Notes under the pieces: generated by a model
What the model saw: only the letters and a program-made list of their open reading frames with translations
Told to the model about the DNA's origin: nothing
The model's database searches: none
Shown here: one piece after another, positions 32,141 through 43,309 of the stretch
Numbering within the stretch: the stretch's first letter is position 1
Layout: each line of letters opens with the position of its first letter
NCBI GenBank assembly: GCA_010909725.1
Contig: JAACMV010000010.1
Location: 248,001-312,000 of the forward strand
DNA from: Picochlorum sp. 'celeri'
Taxonomy: Eukaryota; Chlorophyta; Trebouxiophyceae
Length of the DNA stretch: 64,000 bases
Direction of reading: 5' to 3'
Translations under genes and position numbers: made by a program

Positions 32141-32470
32141 ATGGGAACTGGTGTTGTTCTGCCACGAAGCCAATCGGCGAAGAAGAAGTTTACAAAACCA
32201 ATGGCGCACGCGAATGAAGAATGCAAGAAGAAAAAGAACACATTTGTAGGAACAGGATCAAAGAAGAGATCATCTCGATCAACGACACAAGAAGAACCGC
32301 TGCAAGGCTCTCATCCGTTCATGGGTGCCTTGGACGCCTTGTTGCGTCCCTTGCCTCCAGACTGGCAATATAACATCCAACGGGCAATCGGAGCATTTGG
32401 AGAGACTATCGGAAGGATTCTTCCGAATCAGAATGAACAAAAGCTGAGAATAGGCAGGCGTGGGTTTTGA
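32141..32470 (+). CDS. Small basic protein, unknown
   Basis: 109 residues from the ATG at 32141, 72 bp after MSH2. The N-terminal half is Lys/Arg/Ser-rich (SAKKKFTKP, ECKKKKNTFVGTGSKKRSS), with nuclear-localisation-like runs; the second half has PLPPDWQYNIQRAIGAFGETIGRIL, which could form an amphipathic helix. No family recognised. Codon use and intact frame support it moderately. Confidence 0.5.
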   Translation: MGTGVVLPRSQSAKKKFTKPMAHANEECKKKKNTFVGTGSKKRSSRSTTQEEPLQGSHPFMGALDALLRPLPPDWQYNIQRAIGAFGETIGRILPNQNEQKLRIGRRGF

Positions 32471-32599
32471 TACTTACATCTCCTGTATTCTCTCCTAGAA
32501 AACTACCCAGGCACATCACAAATATGGATATAGCTATAGATGGATATGGGCATGCACGAGGCATATCATACGCTATAATAATACACACACAATACCATG

Positions 32600-33565
32600 T
32601 CATAAATGGGGCACAGCTTCATCCCAAGGTCCATTCAGATGGGCTTTGAATTTCTCTATGCGGACAAGCCACATGGGGCACAGGAATACCACGAGCAAAA
32701 GCACAGCAATTAGCCACGATGTGACTACAACGGATATATTCGATAAGAAGAACAATGTGGATCCTATGCCGATAATATTGAGTATCTGTGCTCCATGGGG
32801 AATCATCTTTGAGACATTGTATTGAACATAGGGAGCAGCAATATATAATTGCAGGGACAAGACAATCTGCACACACACCATACTCCATGGCTGGAACATA
32901 TATACAATATATACAGATATATATATACAATCACGTACAATTGATATAACATCAGATAAATGTTTCATTCGAGTCGCCATCAGCACAGAGGCACACATAC
33001 CACTGGCAAGCCCCAGACTTGCCCCAAGCGTGGGCTTCCTCCCTGGATGCGTCGCTTCAGAATAATCATACAAGTACATGTGAACAATAAGCAATGCACA
33101 AATACACGCAACAGTCGTATCCGGACTAATGGATGTCGTCAAGGTTGCATATACGGGAGAAAGCACGCATGTGAGCCCCAACAGAATCCCTGCCCTCAAA
33201 ACCACATTCAAAGTCGACAGCAGAGCCCTCTTCGCACCACGATATGCTGTGCGGCATTCCACAATGACATGCAGTATAAGACCGATGCAGAAGGCAATCC
33301 CTTGAGCCATGAATATTCGAGTAGAGATCACATCTTCCTCCTGGTAATGGAGCAGATAGGCAGTCCCTGCCAATACCATGACCAAGCACAGATGATTGGC
33401 AACAAACAGAGCACCAAGTACCACATTCCAATAGCTCCGCTGCCCAACATCAGCATTGACAATCAGACTCTCTAAAAACTTTGAATCCACGTAATTATCT
33501 GGCCGATCATCGCCAAATGTCTTCCACAACACCTTGGCTGTGTTGGTATCCACAGATTCCGACAT
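32600..33565 (-). CDS. PIGC: GPI-GlcNAc transferase subunit PIG-C (GPI2)
   Basis: Exons 33565-32939 and 32866-32600 give 297 residues, identical to the human length. The 72-bp intron is a multiple of three without stops; keeping it would insert 24 A/T-derived residues in a transmembrane helix. Hallmarks: W-KTFGDDRPDNYVDSKFLESL at the start, LSPVYATLTTSISPDT, LYDYSEA, and the terminal CPMWLVRIEKFKAHLNGPWDEA. About eight hydrophobic spans are visible. PIG-C belongs to the ER complex that adds GlcNAc to phosphatidylinositol, the first step of GPI-anchor synthesis. The exact splice choice rests on alignment and donor GTACGT. Confidence 0.92.
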   Translation of the reverse strand: MSESVDTNTAKVLWKTFGDDRPDNYVDSKFLESLIVNADVGQRSYWNVVLGALFVANHLCLVMVLAGTAYLLHYQEEDVISTRIFMAQGIAFCIGLILHVIVECRTAYRGAKRALLSTLNVVLRAGILLGLTCVLSPVYATLTTSISPDTTVACICALLIVHMYLYDYSEATHPGRKPTLGASLGLASGMCASVLMATRMKHLSDVISIVRDCIYISVYIVYMFQPWSMVCVQIVLSLQLYIAAPYVQYNVSKMIPHGAQILNIIGIGSTLFFLSNISVVVTSWLIAVLLLVVFLCPMWLVRIEKFKAHLNGPWDEAVPHL

Positions 33566-33713
33566 CCATATATGTATGTGTGTTCTCCTATGCTAGCATT
33601 GCCATGGATGCAAGCCTTGCGACGATGGCCATGGCCAAGGGACATGGCCAATCTGCTATTAAATAAATCACGCCGTCATTCATGTCCTTGAGAATTACTC
33701 GAAAAAATACTAA

Positions 33714-34640
33714 TTATAAAAAGTATGGTACAGCAGCTCGAGGGGCCATCATGGTACTATTCTGTTCAGTTTCTGTGAAATATTTGACTTCCCTGTTCAA
33801 ATCTGCATCAAAACTGAGCATGCTGGCAACATTACCACAGCGATAACAATAATTCGGAGCAGACCATACAGTCACCAGTGATTTATCTGAAAACATGTAC
33901 TTTAATCCTTCTTGGACCAGCTGATGAGCTCTACATATTAAGTCCAGTCCATTGACATGGTTGAATTCCTGTGCAACTTGCTCTCCAAAGAGCCACCCAG
34001 CCCCTCGAGGGCTGACAGCCCAGGTGCCAATATCCTCGGGGTCGCTCCACATGAGATCACAGAACGGCCCCTCGTGAGGAATCTCGCATAATCGATCAAT
34101 GATGCGAATTTGATCGAGTGTTCTAAGGTCTGGACTCAATCCTCCGTGTACACAGAGAACTTTATTATCAATAATGGCAGAGAGCGTGAGAAAATCAAAC
34201 ACCTCTGTGCAGTATCTCCACGCATTGGCATTCCCATACTTTCGCTGGCACTCGTCATAGAACCCATATACCTGTGTTATCTGTCGAGACTCGTGGTTTC
34301 CTCTGAGAAGGGTCACGTGAGCAGGATATCTCGCCTTGAGCAGTAAGAGCAGGGTGAACACCTCTAACGAGTTGTATCCCCTATCTACAAAGTCGCCCAT
34401 AAAGATGTAATTCGTATCAGGGACGTTGCCTCCTTCATCAAATAATTTTAATAAATCGTGAAACTGTCCATGGATGTCTCCGCAGACCGTGACTGGTGAA
34501 TTGACAGGCTGGACGCATGATTCTTCCACGAGGATTTCCTTGACGTATTCGCACAGCAACTTCAGTTGGTCTTCAGTCAGCCATTTTCCCTGTTTTATAT
34601 GTTCTAGCCACTCATCTAGATTGAGAGCTGACGATGTCAT
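33714..34640 (-). CDS. PPP6C: Serine/threonine protein phosphatase PP6 catalytic subunit
   Basis: Single exon, 308 residues from the ATG at 34640. Motifs: [77 protein letters not shown]. The C-terminus YFL is the PP2A/PP4/PP6 methylation tail. The text [16 protein letters not shown], the GAGWLFG loop and [17 protein letters not shown] favour PP6 over PP4 or PP2A. PP6 acts with SAPS/ankyrin subunits in mitosis and splicing control. An in-frame TTG upstream was not taken as the start. Confidence 0.88.
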   Translation of the reverse strand: MTSSALNLDEWLEHIKQGKWLTEDQLKLLCEYVKEILVEESCVQPVNSPVTVCGDIHGQFHDLLKLFDEGGNVPDTNYIFMGDFVDRGYNSLEVFTLLLLLKARYPAHVTLLRGNHESRQITQVYGFYDECQRKYGNANAWRYCTEVFDFLTLSAIIDNKVLCVHGGLSPDLRTLDQIRIIDRLCEIPHEGPFCDLMWSDPEDIGTWAVSPRGAGWLFGEQVAQEFNHVNGLDLICRAHQLVQEGLKYMFSDKSLVTVWSAPNYCYRCGNVASMLSFDADLNREVKYFTETEQNSTMMAPRAAVPYFL

Positions 34641-34846
34641 GGTGTCTACCAAAATGACCGCACTCGTTGATTGTGACGTCTGACGTTCGTTTCTCTGTCT
34701 CTTTTATCTGTACTGTAGCTATTTTTAAAAAATAATTTATGGAATAGAGAGCAGCACAGGCGTGCCATCGGCATGTACAAAGGAGGATTCTTGTGCATCT
34801 TACATGTCTTAAGAAGACTCATCACACAAATCTGATCAGAGCCCCA

Positions 34847-37205
34847 TCAGGCCAGGTAGTTGTATATTTGAGGGTCTGATGAGTCTCTTTCCAAATATTC
34901 TCTATCTATTAGACTTTCAACACGTCGTTTCAAGTCTGGAGGGTGAACTGGGAACCTGAGTTGAGAAATGAGCTCATTGATGAGGAGTTTGTGGCCCAGC
35001 GTTTTTCGAGTCTTCATGATTCTGACAATGGCAGCATCAATCTGATGCTGTCTATCTTGAAGCACCATTTCGTTGGTTTTTCTGGACTCGTCCACGCTTT
35101 CCTTCATTTGAATGGCATTTATTCGTACTCTGTACAGCTTTGAGGTGTACTTTGAGTTGAATTTGAAGGTGTCAGAGTCATTCACATCTTTGCCCTTGGG
35201 GTCTTTGAGGAGCACACGTTCTCTTCCGCATGCGAGGCTTTGAAGGGTTCTCTTGAGCTCATCGTCTTCAAGACCTGTGGCTGTCGATATTTGAGAATAC
35301 GTCAGAGAATCCGAGTCCTCAAAGGCCATCAGAACTGCAGCCTGGAAGAAGGACACTGATAATTCCTTGACTCCAGAGGAGAATCGAACCTTCATGATGC
35401 ATGTTCCCAAAGAATGCAGCCATAATAATTTTCGCCCACTATATTTTGATAAATAATGCTTCTTGAATACCTCCAAGCCATTTGCCAAGTTTTCTGGGAA
35501 ATTGCATTCGAGCATTGGGTATGTTGGCCACAAACCTGATGTGAGCACTTGTACAGATATATCCGTGCCTGGGCAGACATTGGTGAGCTCCTCCATCGAG
35601 TCTGACGACGTTTTGAAAGACGCCATCATGTCTTTTGATAATTCCACGTCTGTAAACATGCCTTCTAATTTCGATGTAAAATGCGCGCCGCATTCTGCTT
35701 TGAGTTTTGAAATGGCAGACTTCTCCATGTCAATAGAGAAGGAGCGATTGAACAACAATCGCTTTGCCAAGTCCTTCTTATAGAACGCTTCAAACGCATC
35801 TTTTCCTTGAATAAATCTAAATATTGCCATGGCGGAATCTAGTGCTGCTTCTACGTCGTCCTCGGCACCTCGTCCGCCCTTTGATCCTGAACCAACACTC
35901 TTGCCTCCACCACGAAGAATAGAATCCATGTGTTTGGCCAAGAGTTCTGCGGGCCGATTTGATCTCAAATTGACAAAATACCCGAACGCATCTTTCATAG
36001 CATCCTGATAGATGATATTGTCAAAGCATTCTGACACAATCTTGTCCATTCTATGCTTCAGAGAGATGATGTTCTTTATCATGTCACCATCCTTGTCATC
36101 ATTCTCCACAATACTACTTCCTGCCTTTTTCAGATGGTTCTTGAATGCCAAACAGAGAGCTTTGTGAGCTTTTACTCGGCCGAATACATCATACATTCTT
36201 TTCAAATCAGCTATGCGATCCTCGTCCAAGAGCTTTTCGAAACCGTGCTCCAACATGTATGCAACATGCGGCTCAATCACACACGCCTCTACAGTCTGTA
36301 TCAAAGGAATCCGGGTGATGGGCTCCAGAATAGCATCACATCTGTTGAATTCTTCTGAAATACGCTTCTCCACATATTCGAGATATTCACTGAGTGACAC
36401 ATCCTGCACAAGACACGTGATGAACACACACATGTGAAAAAAAATTCACAAAGGACACAGACTTGTCAACGAAACAAATAAAACACAAGACAAGACGTAC
36501 CAGAATAATTCTATTCCCCTCTTCCGCATAAAACGCACGCGCACGCTCCAAAAACAAAGGCATCAGCGAATCCTCATACAATCCCAAGAGCGCAAACATC
36601 CGAACCAGATTCTTCAACACATCCCTCCTCACCGCATCCCCACGCCTCTCAGCATCCACAGCACCCATAATACCCTGAAGCACCATTTTCTTCACCTGCA
36701 CATACTCTGTATTCATATACTCCTTGAAGTATCGCAGCCCCATCTCAAACACAGATCGATGCTCCGACTTCATCAACAAATGCGTCCTATCCAGGTAGAG
36801 AAAGATGTGTCGGATCAACATCAGCTGAGAACAATACACATCCCACAACCCCCCAACCTGGTCCAACATCTGCTCCGAATACGCCGTATCACCCATCTGC
36901 TCTTGGTACCCTTGCACAACCTCGGACAGGCTCGACAAGACGCTAGACGCATGCCCCTGACACCGCTCTTGTAACTGGGCATACAGCCATTCAGCATGTC
37001 CCTGCACGCACACATCCTCCACACTCCGATACAACTGCTCCAAACTCGTCGAAACAGGAACTTCTTTTTTAATAGCATCTATCGCCTCGCATAATTGCCT
37101 CCAATTCGCATCCCTAAAGTCTTCAGGAAGAGATGTCCTCGACCGCAAAGGTTTGATCACAAACTTCTTCACCCCTCCCCTGCTCTCCTTTCGATCCATC
37201 ATCAT
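34847..37205 (-). CDS. CUL4: Cullin-4 scaffold of CRL4 ubiquitin ligases
   Basis: Exons 37205-36501 and 36403-34847 (97-bp intron) give 753 residues. The N-terminus GVKKFVIKPLRSRTSLPEDF is the CUL4 DDB1-binding motif (K-LVIKNFK-P-LP-NF). Cullin repeats follow, then the cullin homology domain (KDAFEAFYKKDLAKRLLF, FTSKLEGMFTDVELSKD) and the winged-helix C-terminus with the neddylation site in IVRIMKTRKTLGHKLL, ending YNYLA. CRL4 acts with DDB1 and DCAFs in DNA repair, replication licensing and light signalling. The TGTAA in ACATGTAAGATG is about 40 bp beyond the stop. Confidence 0.93.
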
Positions 37206-37803
37206 AATCTACTACACTCGTCTAGTCCAATATCCTTGCGTTATACTGGTGGATGGTGAATCATCTACGGTACAGTTACTTTTTAGACAGGAAGACGTCA
37301 CCACGCCACTGTCCTCTCGGCAGCCTTCCTCTATTATTATGTCCAATACGAATTTGTTTTTATGCTATTCTTGTGTATAGCCACGCCCTTGTGTCTATAT
37401 GTATATATGGAGGGACATCAGAGATGCTTGTGGCGATCTTTAGAGACCATGAACTCTTCTGATGAACATCGACATTCGAATCGCGAATTCGCGAATGATG
37501 TCGATCATCTGGCTTCTGCTCTTGTACCGCACATGCATATAGCTCCATATCCGATGGGTAGTTGACACAATTTTTATACGAGTAAATTTCTTTTACGTGT
37601 ATCTCGTTGACGTGCGTTCGTTGTAGTCGGTATTGATAGGCACATCCCTATCCATGCGACATCGAAACACAATTGTTTGAAATACAGACGTATTCATTGC
37701 CACTGGAAAGGGATTGATATTCGTACTTTCATTATTCTCATTGGTATCGAGGATATACCGTAGCGAAGAGGTGTTATATTGATTCTCGGCCGACACGGGG
37801 TAA
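37206..37803. promoter_or_regulatory. Shared upstream region, CUL4 and S1-domain gene
   Basis: 598 bp between divergent starts. The main signal is a 14-bp perfect palindrome at 37481-37494 flanked by an overlapping ATTCGAAT palindrome. Short frames here lack conservation. Confidence 0.4.
37481..37494. promoter_or_regulatory. TCGCGAATTCGCGA palindrome
   Basis: Perfect 14-bp palindrome holding two TCGCGA half elements, about 280-310 bp from both flanking ATGs. The preceding ATTCGAAT (37474-37481) overlaps it by one base. Confidence 0.5.
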
Positions 37804-39014
37804 ATGGTGTTATACGGGGCGAGACTTGGAGGTGTGGCGCAGTGTCGCGGCATCTCTGTTCGTCATCCAATTAGATATAGTGGTAGAAAGGTATCGAGGG
37901 CTGTCGTGCGTGTGACATATGAGGAGCAGGTGGCGTCTCCTGAGAACTCTGAGGAGCAGCATAGGGATGGCAAAATTATGTATGGGTATATGAAGAAGGC
38001 TACAAAGGGGGGTGTGATTGTGGAGATGGTGGGTGATGATAATGGAGGAGGGGATGAAGGATCGTTGGAAGGGTATGTTGTATGTGGTCCTGGAGTAGTG
38101 TAGTATGTGTGATTGATGGTGGCATGTGTGTAGATTTTTGCCATGGCAAGAGGCACCGATATCGATTAATAAAAAGGTCAAGAAGCATGAGACGATGAAG
38201 GAGTTGATGCCGTTGGGATTGCAGAGGGAATTTACTGTGTATGAAGATGAGGATGGGGCGTATGCTGCTGCAGAGGTGGATGGGGATGTGGTGGTGTCAG
38301 CAAAAACAATTGACCAAGATATGATGTGGAGGAGGATGGAACAAATAAATGAGCATTGTACATACGTATGTGGTATTATTATTGTATCGTGTAGGTGTAT
38401 GGGTGTCTGACGTGCCATATGTGTGTCTGCAGGAAAAGGAAAATTTTTCAGTTGTTGTGAATGGTGTGAACAAAGGAGGCTTGACAGCTTATGTTGCTGG
38501 ATACCCGGTTTTTGTCCCAATATCTCAATTGAAGAGGAGAGACGATGGAAAGATGTGGGACGTCCCTGCTTTACAGACGGCATATATGAAGAAACGTATT
38601 CGTATTACTATTTTGGAGGTGAATCCTGAACAGAGACGAGTCGTTTGTTCAGAGGTGAAGGCTCTCGAAAATGACATCATCAGACAGTTAGAGGTGGGAC
38701 ATGTGATTCAAGGAAAAATTCGCAAGATTGAAAAGTTTGGAGCGTTTGTTGGGATTGAAGGCACTCGTGCTAGTGCCTTGCTCCACATTTCAAATATTTC
38801 AAAAGAGCATGTGGACCATCCGGCAGACATTCTCTCGCAGGGTGAATACATCAAGGCCATTATTATCGGTATGAATGAGGACTATACGAATATATCTTTG
38901 TCGACATCAGTGCTTGAGAAGGAAAAGGGAGATATGGTGAATGATAAGGAGCTTGTGTTTTCAACTGCAGATGAAATGGCATCTTCATTTCGCGAAGAGG
39001 TGCTGAATCAATAG
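37804..39014 (+). CDS. Plastid S1 RNA-binding domain protein (bS1c-like)
   Basis: Exons 37804-38072, 38134-38365 and 38433-39014 (introns 61 and 67 bp) give 360 residues. The first 40 residues are basic and lack acids (GVAQCRGISVRHPIRYSGRKVSRAV), a transit-peptide pattern. Three S1-like units: GKIMYGYMKKATKGGVIVEM with EGFLPWQ after the first splice; NFSVVVNGVNKGGLTAYVAGYPVFVPISQL; and a clear last one, GHVIQGKIRKIEKFGAFVGI then ALLHISNIS. Three S1 domains are the plan of plastid ribosomal protein S1. It should bind mRNA in plastid translation; a nucleus-encoded regulatory S1 protein is the alternative. Confidence 0.75.
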
Positions 39015-39035
39015 TATCATCATTACTTGTTGCCT

Positions 39036-39047
39036 GTTACATGTAAC
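39036..39047. terminator. Palindromic TGTAA polyadenylation element shared by two convergent genes
   Basis: GTTACATGTAAC gives TGTAA on both strands. It lies 22 bp after the S1 gene stop and 71 bp after the FAD6 stop, correctly placed as a poly(A) signal for each. Confidence 0.55.
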
Positions 39048-39117
39048 TCAATTAAAGAATCGATCAATTTGTGCATACATTTGTGAGCGAAAAGTATTTT
39101 CGAAAGCTGAAAAATCT

Positions 39118-40579
39118 TCACATGGAGTTGGGCAAGACCTTGCGCTGAATTGCAAACATTGGCTCCTCCTTCTCGAAATCGAATGGAACATAGTTATCCT
39201 TCTCATCATATACGTGGCACTCGGTGAAGATGTTTTTCATCATTCTCCAGTTGAAGTCGCATTCAGTCATGTACTCTCCCCAGTTCTTGCGGAGGGATTC
39301 ATTTGCAGCACGGAGGTTGTACCATGGGATCTTGGCATTGACATGATGTGGCACGTGCACACTAATGTCGTGGCAGAGAATCTCAACCCATCTTGGGAAA
39401 TCGCAGTGGACAGTTCCTGAAAGCTGGGCCTTGGCAGCATTCCAAGTCTCGGCTGGCTTGAATGGAATGTGTGGAGCTGTGTGATGGATAACTGTAAAGG
39501 TACTCATCCAGAAGTGATATCCGAGCCAAGGCATCAACCAGTACTTGAGGAATCCAGTGAAGCCGGTATATTTAATAATAAGTGGCCATCCAATAGCAAT
39601 GAAGGCAGCCACAGCTACAAGGCTGATGATAACGCGAGGCTTTTGATTCTCAGAGTACTTGTTCAGGTCAAAGTGCCACACAGCCCAGTGACCGATGGAT
39701 GCCCACAATTTCAGAGGAGTTCCCAAAAAGGTCTTGTACACCCAAGCGTATGCTGGGCTCCAGTCCTTCATGTCTTCACGTTTCACTGGATGCCAAGCTG
39801 TGTCTTCTACCAGCTTGTTTGTATGAGCATGATGGTGGTTGTGCTTGATTCTCCATGGCTCGAATGGATAGATCAATGGCATGAACATGAGTGTTCCCAC
39901 AATGTCCTCCACAAGCTTGTTTTTGGAGAACGATCTATGTCCGCAGTCGTGTCCTACCACGAAGAAGCCAGTGAATGCAGTTCCAGCAAAGGCCCAAGCA
40001 AATGGCAGCAGGTACCATGGGGAGATGGAGATGGCATACAAAGCAGCAGCCATAGATGCCAAAGTCAGCGCAACAGCGGACCAAGCCCTCAATGGATTGA
40101 TTTCGAAAACTTCTTCTGGAAGAGACTTGATCACATCAGACAGGGTGACATCGTCTGGAAGCTCTTTCCCAATGCTTCTGTAACCCAACTGCTTTGCAAG
40201 GGCTGCACGCTCCTCATCACTCATGTAACCAACGTTTGACATCTGCTCAACCTGAATTGGTGCAGCAGCATGCACTTTGAGAACATTCTTTTTGGCTGAA
40301 ATAGCACCCTACATTGTGGATCAAACATACATGGTTAGAGACAAGAGCACAACGAGCGTCGCCAAACAAGACACCCTCCCATCCAAGGCTCCTTTCGACC
40401 GAATGCATCCCCATCAGGGCCGGCAGCACCAGCGCCATATGTTTCCCAAAAATGAGGGCACCAAAAAAGCATTCCATCTCTTTAACCCGTCCATACATAA
40501 GGCAAATCAAATAGCAGTACGCACCACACGCTTCAATCCTGAGCGAGCACCCAAGCAGCGCACTGCGCCTGCTTGACAT
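39118..40579 (-). CDS. FAD6: Plastid omega-6 (delta-12) fatty acid desaturase, FAD6 type
   Basis: Exons 40579-40525 and 40295-39118 (229-bp intron) give 410 residues. Splicing in phase gives a short transit peptide (MSSRRSALLGCSLRIEACA, then KKNVLKVHAAAP). Histidine boxes: HDCGH (with GHRSFSKNKLVEDIVGTL), HNHHH in RIKHNHHHAHTN, and HVPHH near the C-terminus. LVEDTAWHPV and YPFEPWR are FAD6 signatures. Several membrane spans lie between. It inserts the second double bond in plastid glycerolipid oleate using ferredoxin. The single intron is the second longest in the window. Confidence 0.93.
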
Positions 40580-40957
40580 GCGCGTGTTTGTTGAGCAACA
40601 GCAAGCATCATGAAATAAAAATGAAATTCACACAGAAAATATTCACTCAAATGAAAAATGTGAAATTATTATCCTGAATGCGGGAGAGAGTGAGCATTAA
40701 TCCATCCGAGCCATGTGGATATGCCCATCGTTGATGCCAGGGGAGAGACTCTTGATTTACACAAAGCATCCCATCCAAAGGAGATTTGATAGGGGATATG
40801 TGAGAAAATTGAGTCACGTGGACCATAATCCACTATAAATTCAAAATCAATGAATGTTATGTGACGTGCAAATTGTGTTAATGCAAATACAACACCTCAC
40901 TTTGAACGCTAGGACCTACTTTCTAGCACTGAAAACACACCATATGGTGTGGCCATT
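40580..40957. promoter_or_regulatory. FAD6 upstream region and UTP15 3' flank
   Basis: 378 bp. It includes CCCATCCAAAGGAGATTTGA at about 40768, similar to text at 58062 in the bL12/FtsZ spacer, and a 16-bp perfect palindrome at 40936-40951 only 6 bp past the UTP15 stop. No gene seen. Confidence 0.4.
40936..40951. repeat. 16-bp perfect palindrome just after the UTP15 stop
   Basis: CACACCATATGGTGTG, centre CATATG, immediately 3' of UTP15 (minus strand). In RNA it could form only a tight hairpin; as DNA it is a symmetric protein site. Confidence 0.5.
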
Positions 40958-42618
40958 TTACTGTTGCTGAGCTTGCATGAGCATATCCACCATTCCCTTG
41001 ACTTTGAGCAAGTGGTGACAGGCTTTGACTTCTTCTCTAGCATGTTCAAGAAGAACATGCAGTGCATGCATCATTTGATTTTCCTGAGTATTCATCCCGT
41101 CTGCAGATTCTAGTGGAAATGAATAGGTGTCAAGGATTCTACTGCAGACTGCAATCGCATCCTTGCTATACCGTGGATCCTGTACATATTTCGTCAGAAA
41201 CTGGATCAAAGGAGACAAGGAATCCTCATCTCTACCTCGTAGTGCCGATGACAGCCCACCACGAGTCATCAACTCTTCTATAACTGCAAATACTACCTCT
41301 GGCCTTTGACCAGCAAGTGCCTTGTCTAGAGCATCTGCATACCTGAATTTCCTGAGCAATTTATCGTGTTCCGCCAAGGCTGCTTTCTTCTGCTTTGATA
41401 CTACTACGTCTGACTCCGACGGCGCCATTGACTGGTTTCTAAAAAAGTATCGATAGTTTGAGGCTGTGAGTCGAGGTGCATATCCCTTTGATTTTGACCC
41501 TGCTCGTGCCTTTCGCTTTCTAAATGACAATGTACCATCTGCAAGCCCAACAGCCATTGTATCATGTGCTCCTGGAGCCACATCAAGACTCAAAACTGGA
41601 GCAGGATATTTGCATGCATACAGCATTTTGAAAGTAGCTGGGTCAAATACTTTGACATGACCATCCAATGATCCTGTAATCATACGCAGTTGTCCATCTG
41701 CATCCACCATTTTCACCACAGACACAGTCTTCTGATGTGCGTTAAACTGGTACAACAGCCTGCGACCCGAAATATCCCAACAGCATACTTTCTGTCCACC
41801 GGCAGTGACAATCAGAGATTCTGATGGGAAAAAAGCCATACTCTCAATAGGAAGGCCGTGATCAAAACTAGCAACTTGGTCTCGAGTTCTAACATCCCAC
41901 AGCTTGCACATGTGATCATATCCACCTGTAGCAAGTAATTCCTCCGATTGGGGACTCAGTGCTGCTGTTCGAACATAATCTGTGTGTCCATCAAAGCGAG
42001 ATATCTGATTACCAGATGCGACGTCCCACCATCGTACAGTCGCATCATCTCCAGCAGATAAAAGATGAAGCTTATCGTGAGCAAATGCGACACTATGCAC
42101 CGGTCTTGAGTGAGAAGCCATCTGCCTCAGCAATGACCTGCTATTTGCATCAAAAATCTGCACAATCCCACTCTCCCCTCCAGCCGCAACTAACTTACCA
42201 TCCGATCGAAACGTTCCACAATAAGCTGTGTCCTTGAAACGCGAAATAGTCCGCTGCAAATTCAATCGAGCGTCATACAGGTGAACCCGAGTAGACGTCG
42301 TCACAGCATACCCATGAGTCCCTTCTGAGCAGCAATGAATATGGCTAACAGGACCAAACTGAAATCATAAAACCAAATGTGAGATCACGCCGTCACATTG
42401 CGAGCCGTGTTACAAATTAAAAAAGCAGTTTTGAGATGCATGACATGCACTACTCCCTCTTGCGCACAGCAAGAGATCAGAATCAAAAAGACCAATCATA
42501 CCTCCTTTTTAAATTCTAAAAATTTCAGTCCCCTCCAAAATCTACCCTCGGCAGTCTCCCGCCCCTGCCTAGGTGCAAATTTCTTTGGCTGCACTTTGAC
42601 ATAGTCCGTCGATTCCAT
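40958..42618 (-). CDS. UTP15: U3 snoRNA-associated WD40 protein UTP15
   Basis: Exons 42618-42502 and 42358-40958 (143-bp intron) give 505 residues (human 518). N-terminus MESTDYVKVQPKKFAPR matches the YxPxxxxxFP entry of UTP15; the second exon starts FGPVSHIHCCSEGTHGYAVTTSTRVHLYD. Six or seven WD40 blades follow (RWWDVASG, LWDVRTRDQ). The C-terminal UTP15 domain covers about 370-505 (LRKFRYADALDKALAG, VIEELMTRGGLSSALRGRDE). UTP15 is in the t-UTP/UTP-A complex needed for pre-rRNA transcription and 18S processing. Confidence 0.92.
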
Positions 42619-43309
42619 CCTTGCGATCCCTCAGATGAACCAAATGAACAGTTTGATATGAATTAATGGCATGGTGTGCCTTCTACCCGAGCCTGGTACG
42701 ACACACTGTGGTGTCCTGGAATCTGCCAACGCGCCCTCGCGAGGGAGCTAGGCTCCATGGGCCATGAGAAATTTGACAGATCATACATTTGCATTCTGTT
42801 ATACCAGGATCCTCACAGTTTTAATCATTTTTATACTCATAAGGGATACATTGGTTGTATCTGACGTCTAAGAGGACGTTATTTTGCTTCTTGACGAAGG
42901 ATTGCACGACAGGTTGGGTGTGGATACAAGGTGGGTGAGATTGTCTAGAATAGCTTCCTAATGGGCTATTGTGTCTTGAAATAATTATTGTGTCCTACTG
43001 GGGCCAGTGCATTGGGGTTTATGTGGTGGAAAATTGGACGAGGTGGTCTGCAGCGACGCCTGGCTGCCAACCCCCGCCTGTTGTCCACCTTTTGTCCCTT
43101 GCATGCGTGGTATTGGAATTTGGTGTCACATATTACATATATGGATGGTAAAGAATGTTTTTAAACCCGGTGGAAAGGGATAGAGTCGTGGGTCAGGGGC
43201 GATAAGACCTGGATATGGTTTTGGTTGTGTTTTATCAAGACGGGTGTCTATGTGCAGAGTATCTCCCTGATCAGGTACATTTTTCTATTGGATCTTGAAT
43301 TTTGAGAAG
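42619..43309. promoter_or_regulatory. Shared upstream region, UTP15 and DXS
   Basis: 691 bp, the longest non-coding spacer. It holds the 12-bp palindrome CCCTCGCGAGGG at 42734-42745. Short frames (for example 42676-42864) lack recognisable similarity. No tRNA found. Confidence 0.4.
42734..42745. promoter_or_regulatory. CCCTCGCGAGGG palindrome
   Basis: Perfect 12-bp palindrome with a CTCGCGAG core, 116 bp upstream of the UTP15 ATG. Confidence 0.45.
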
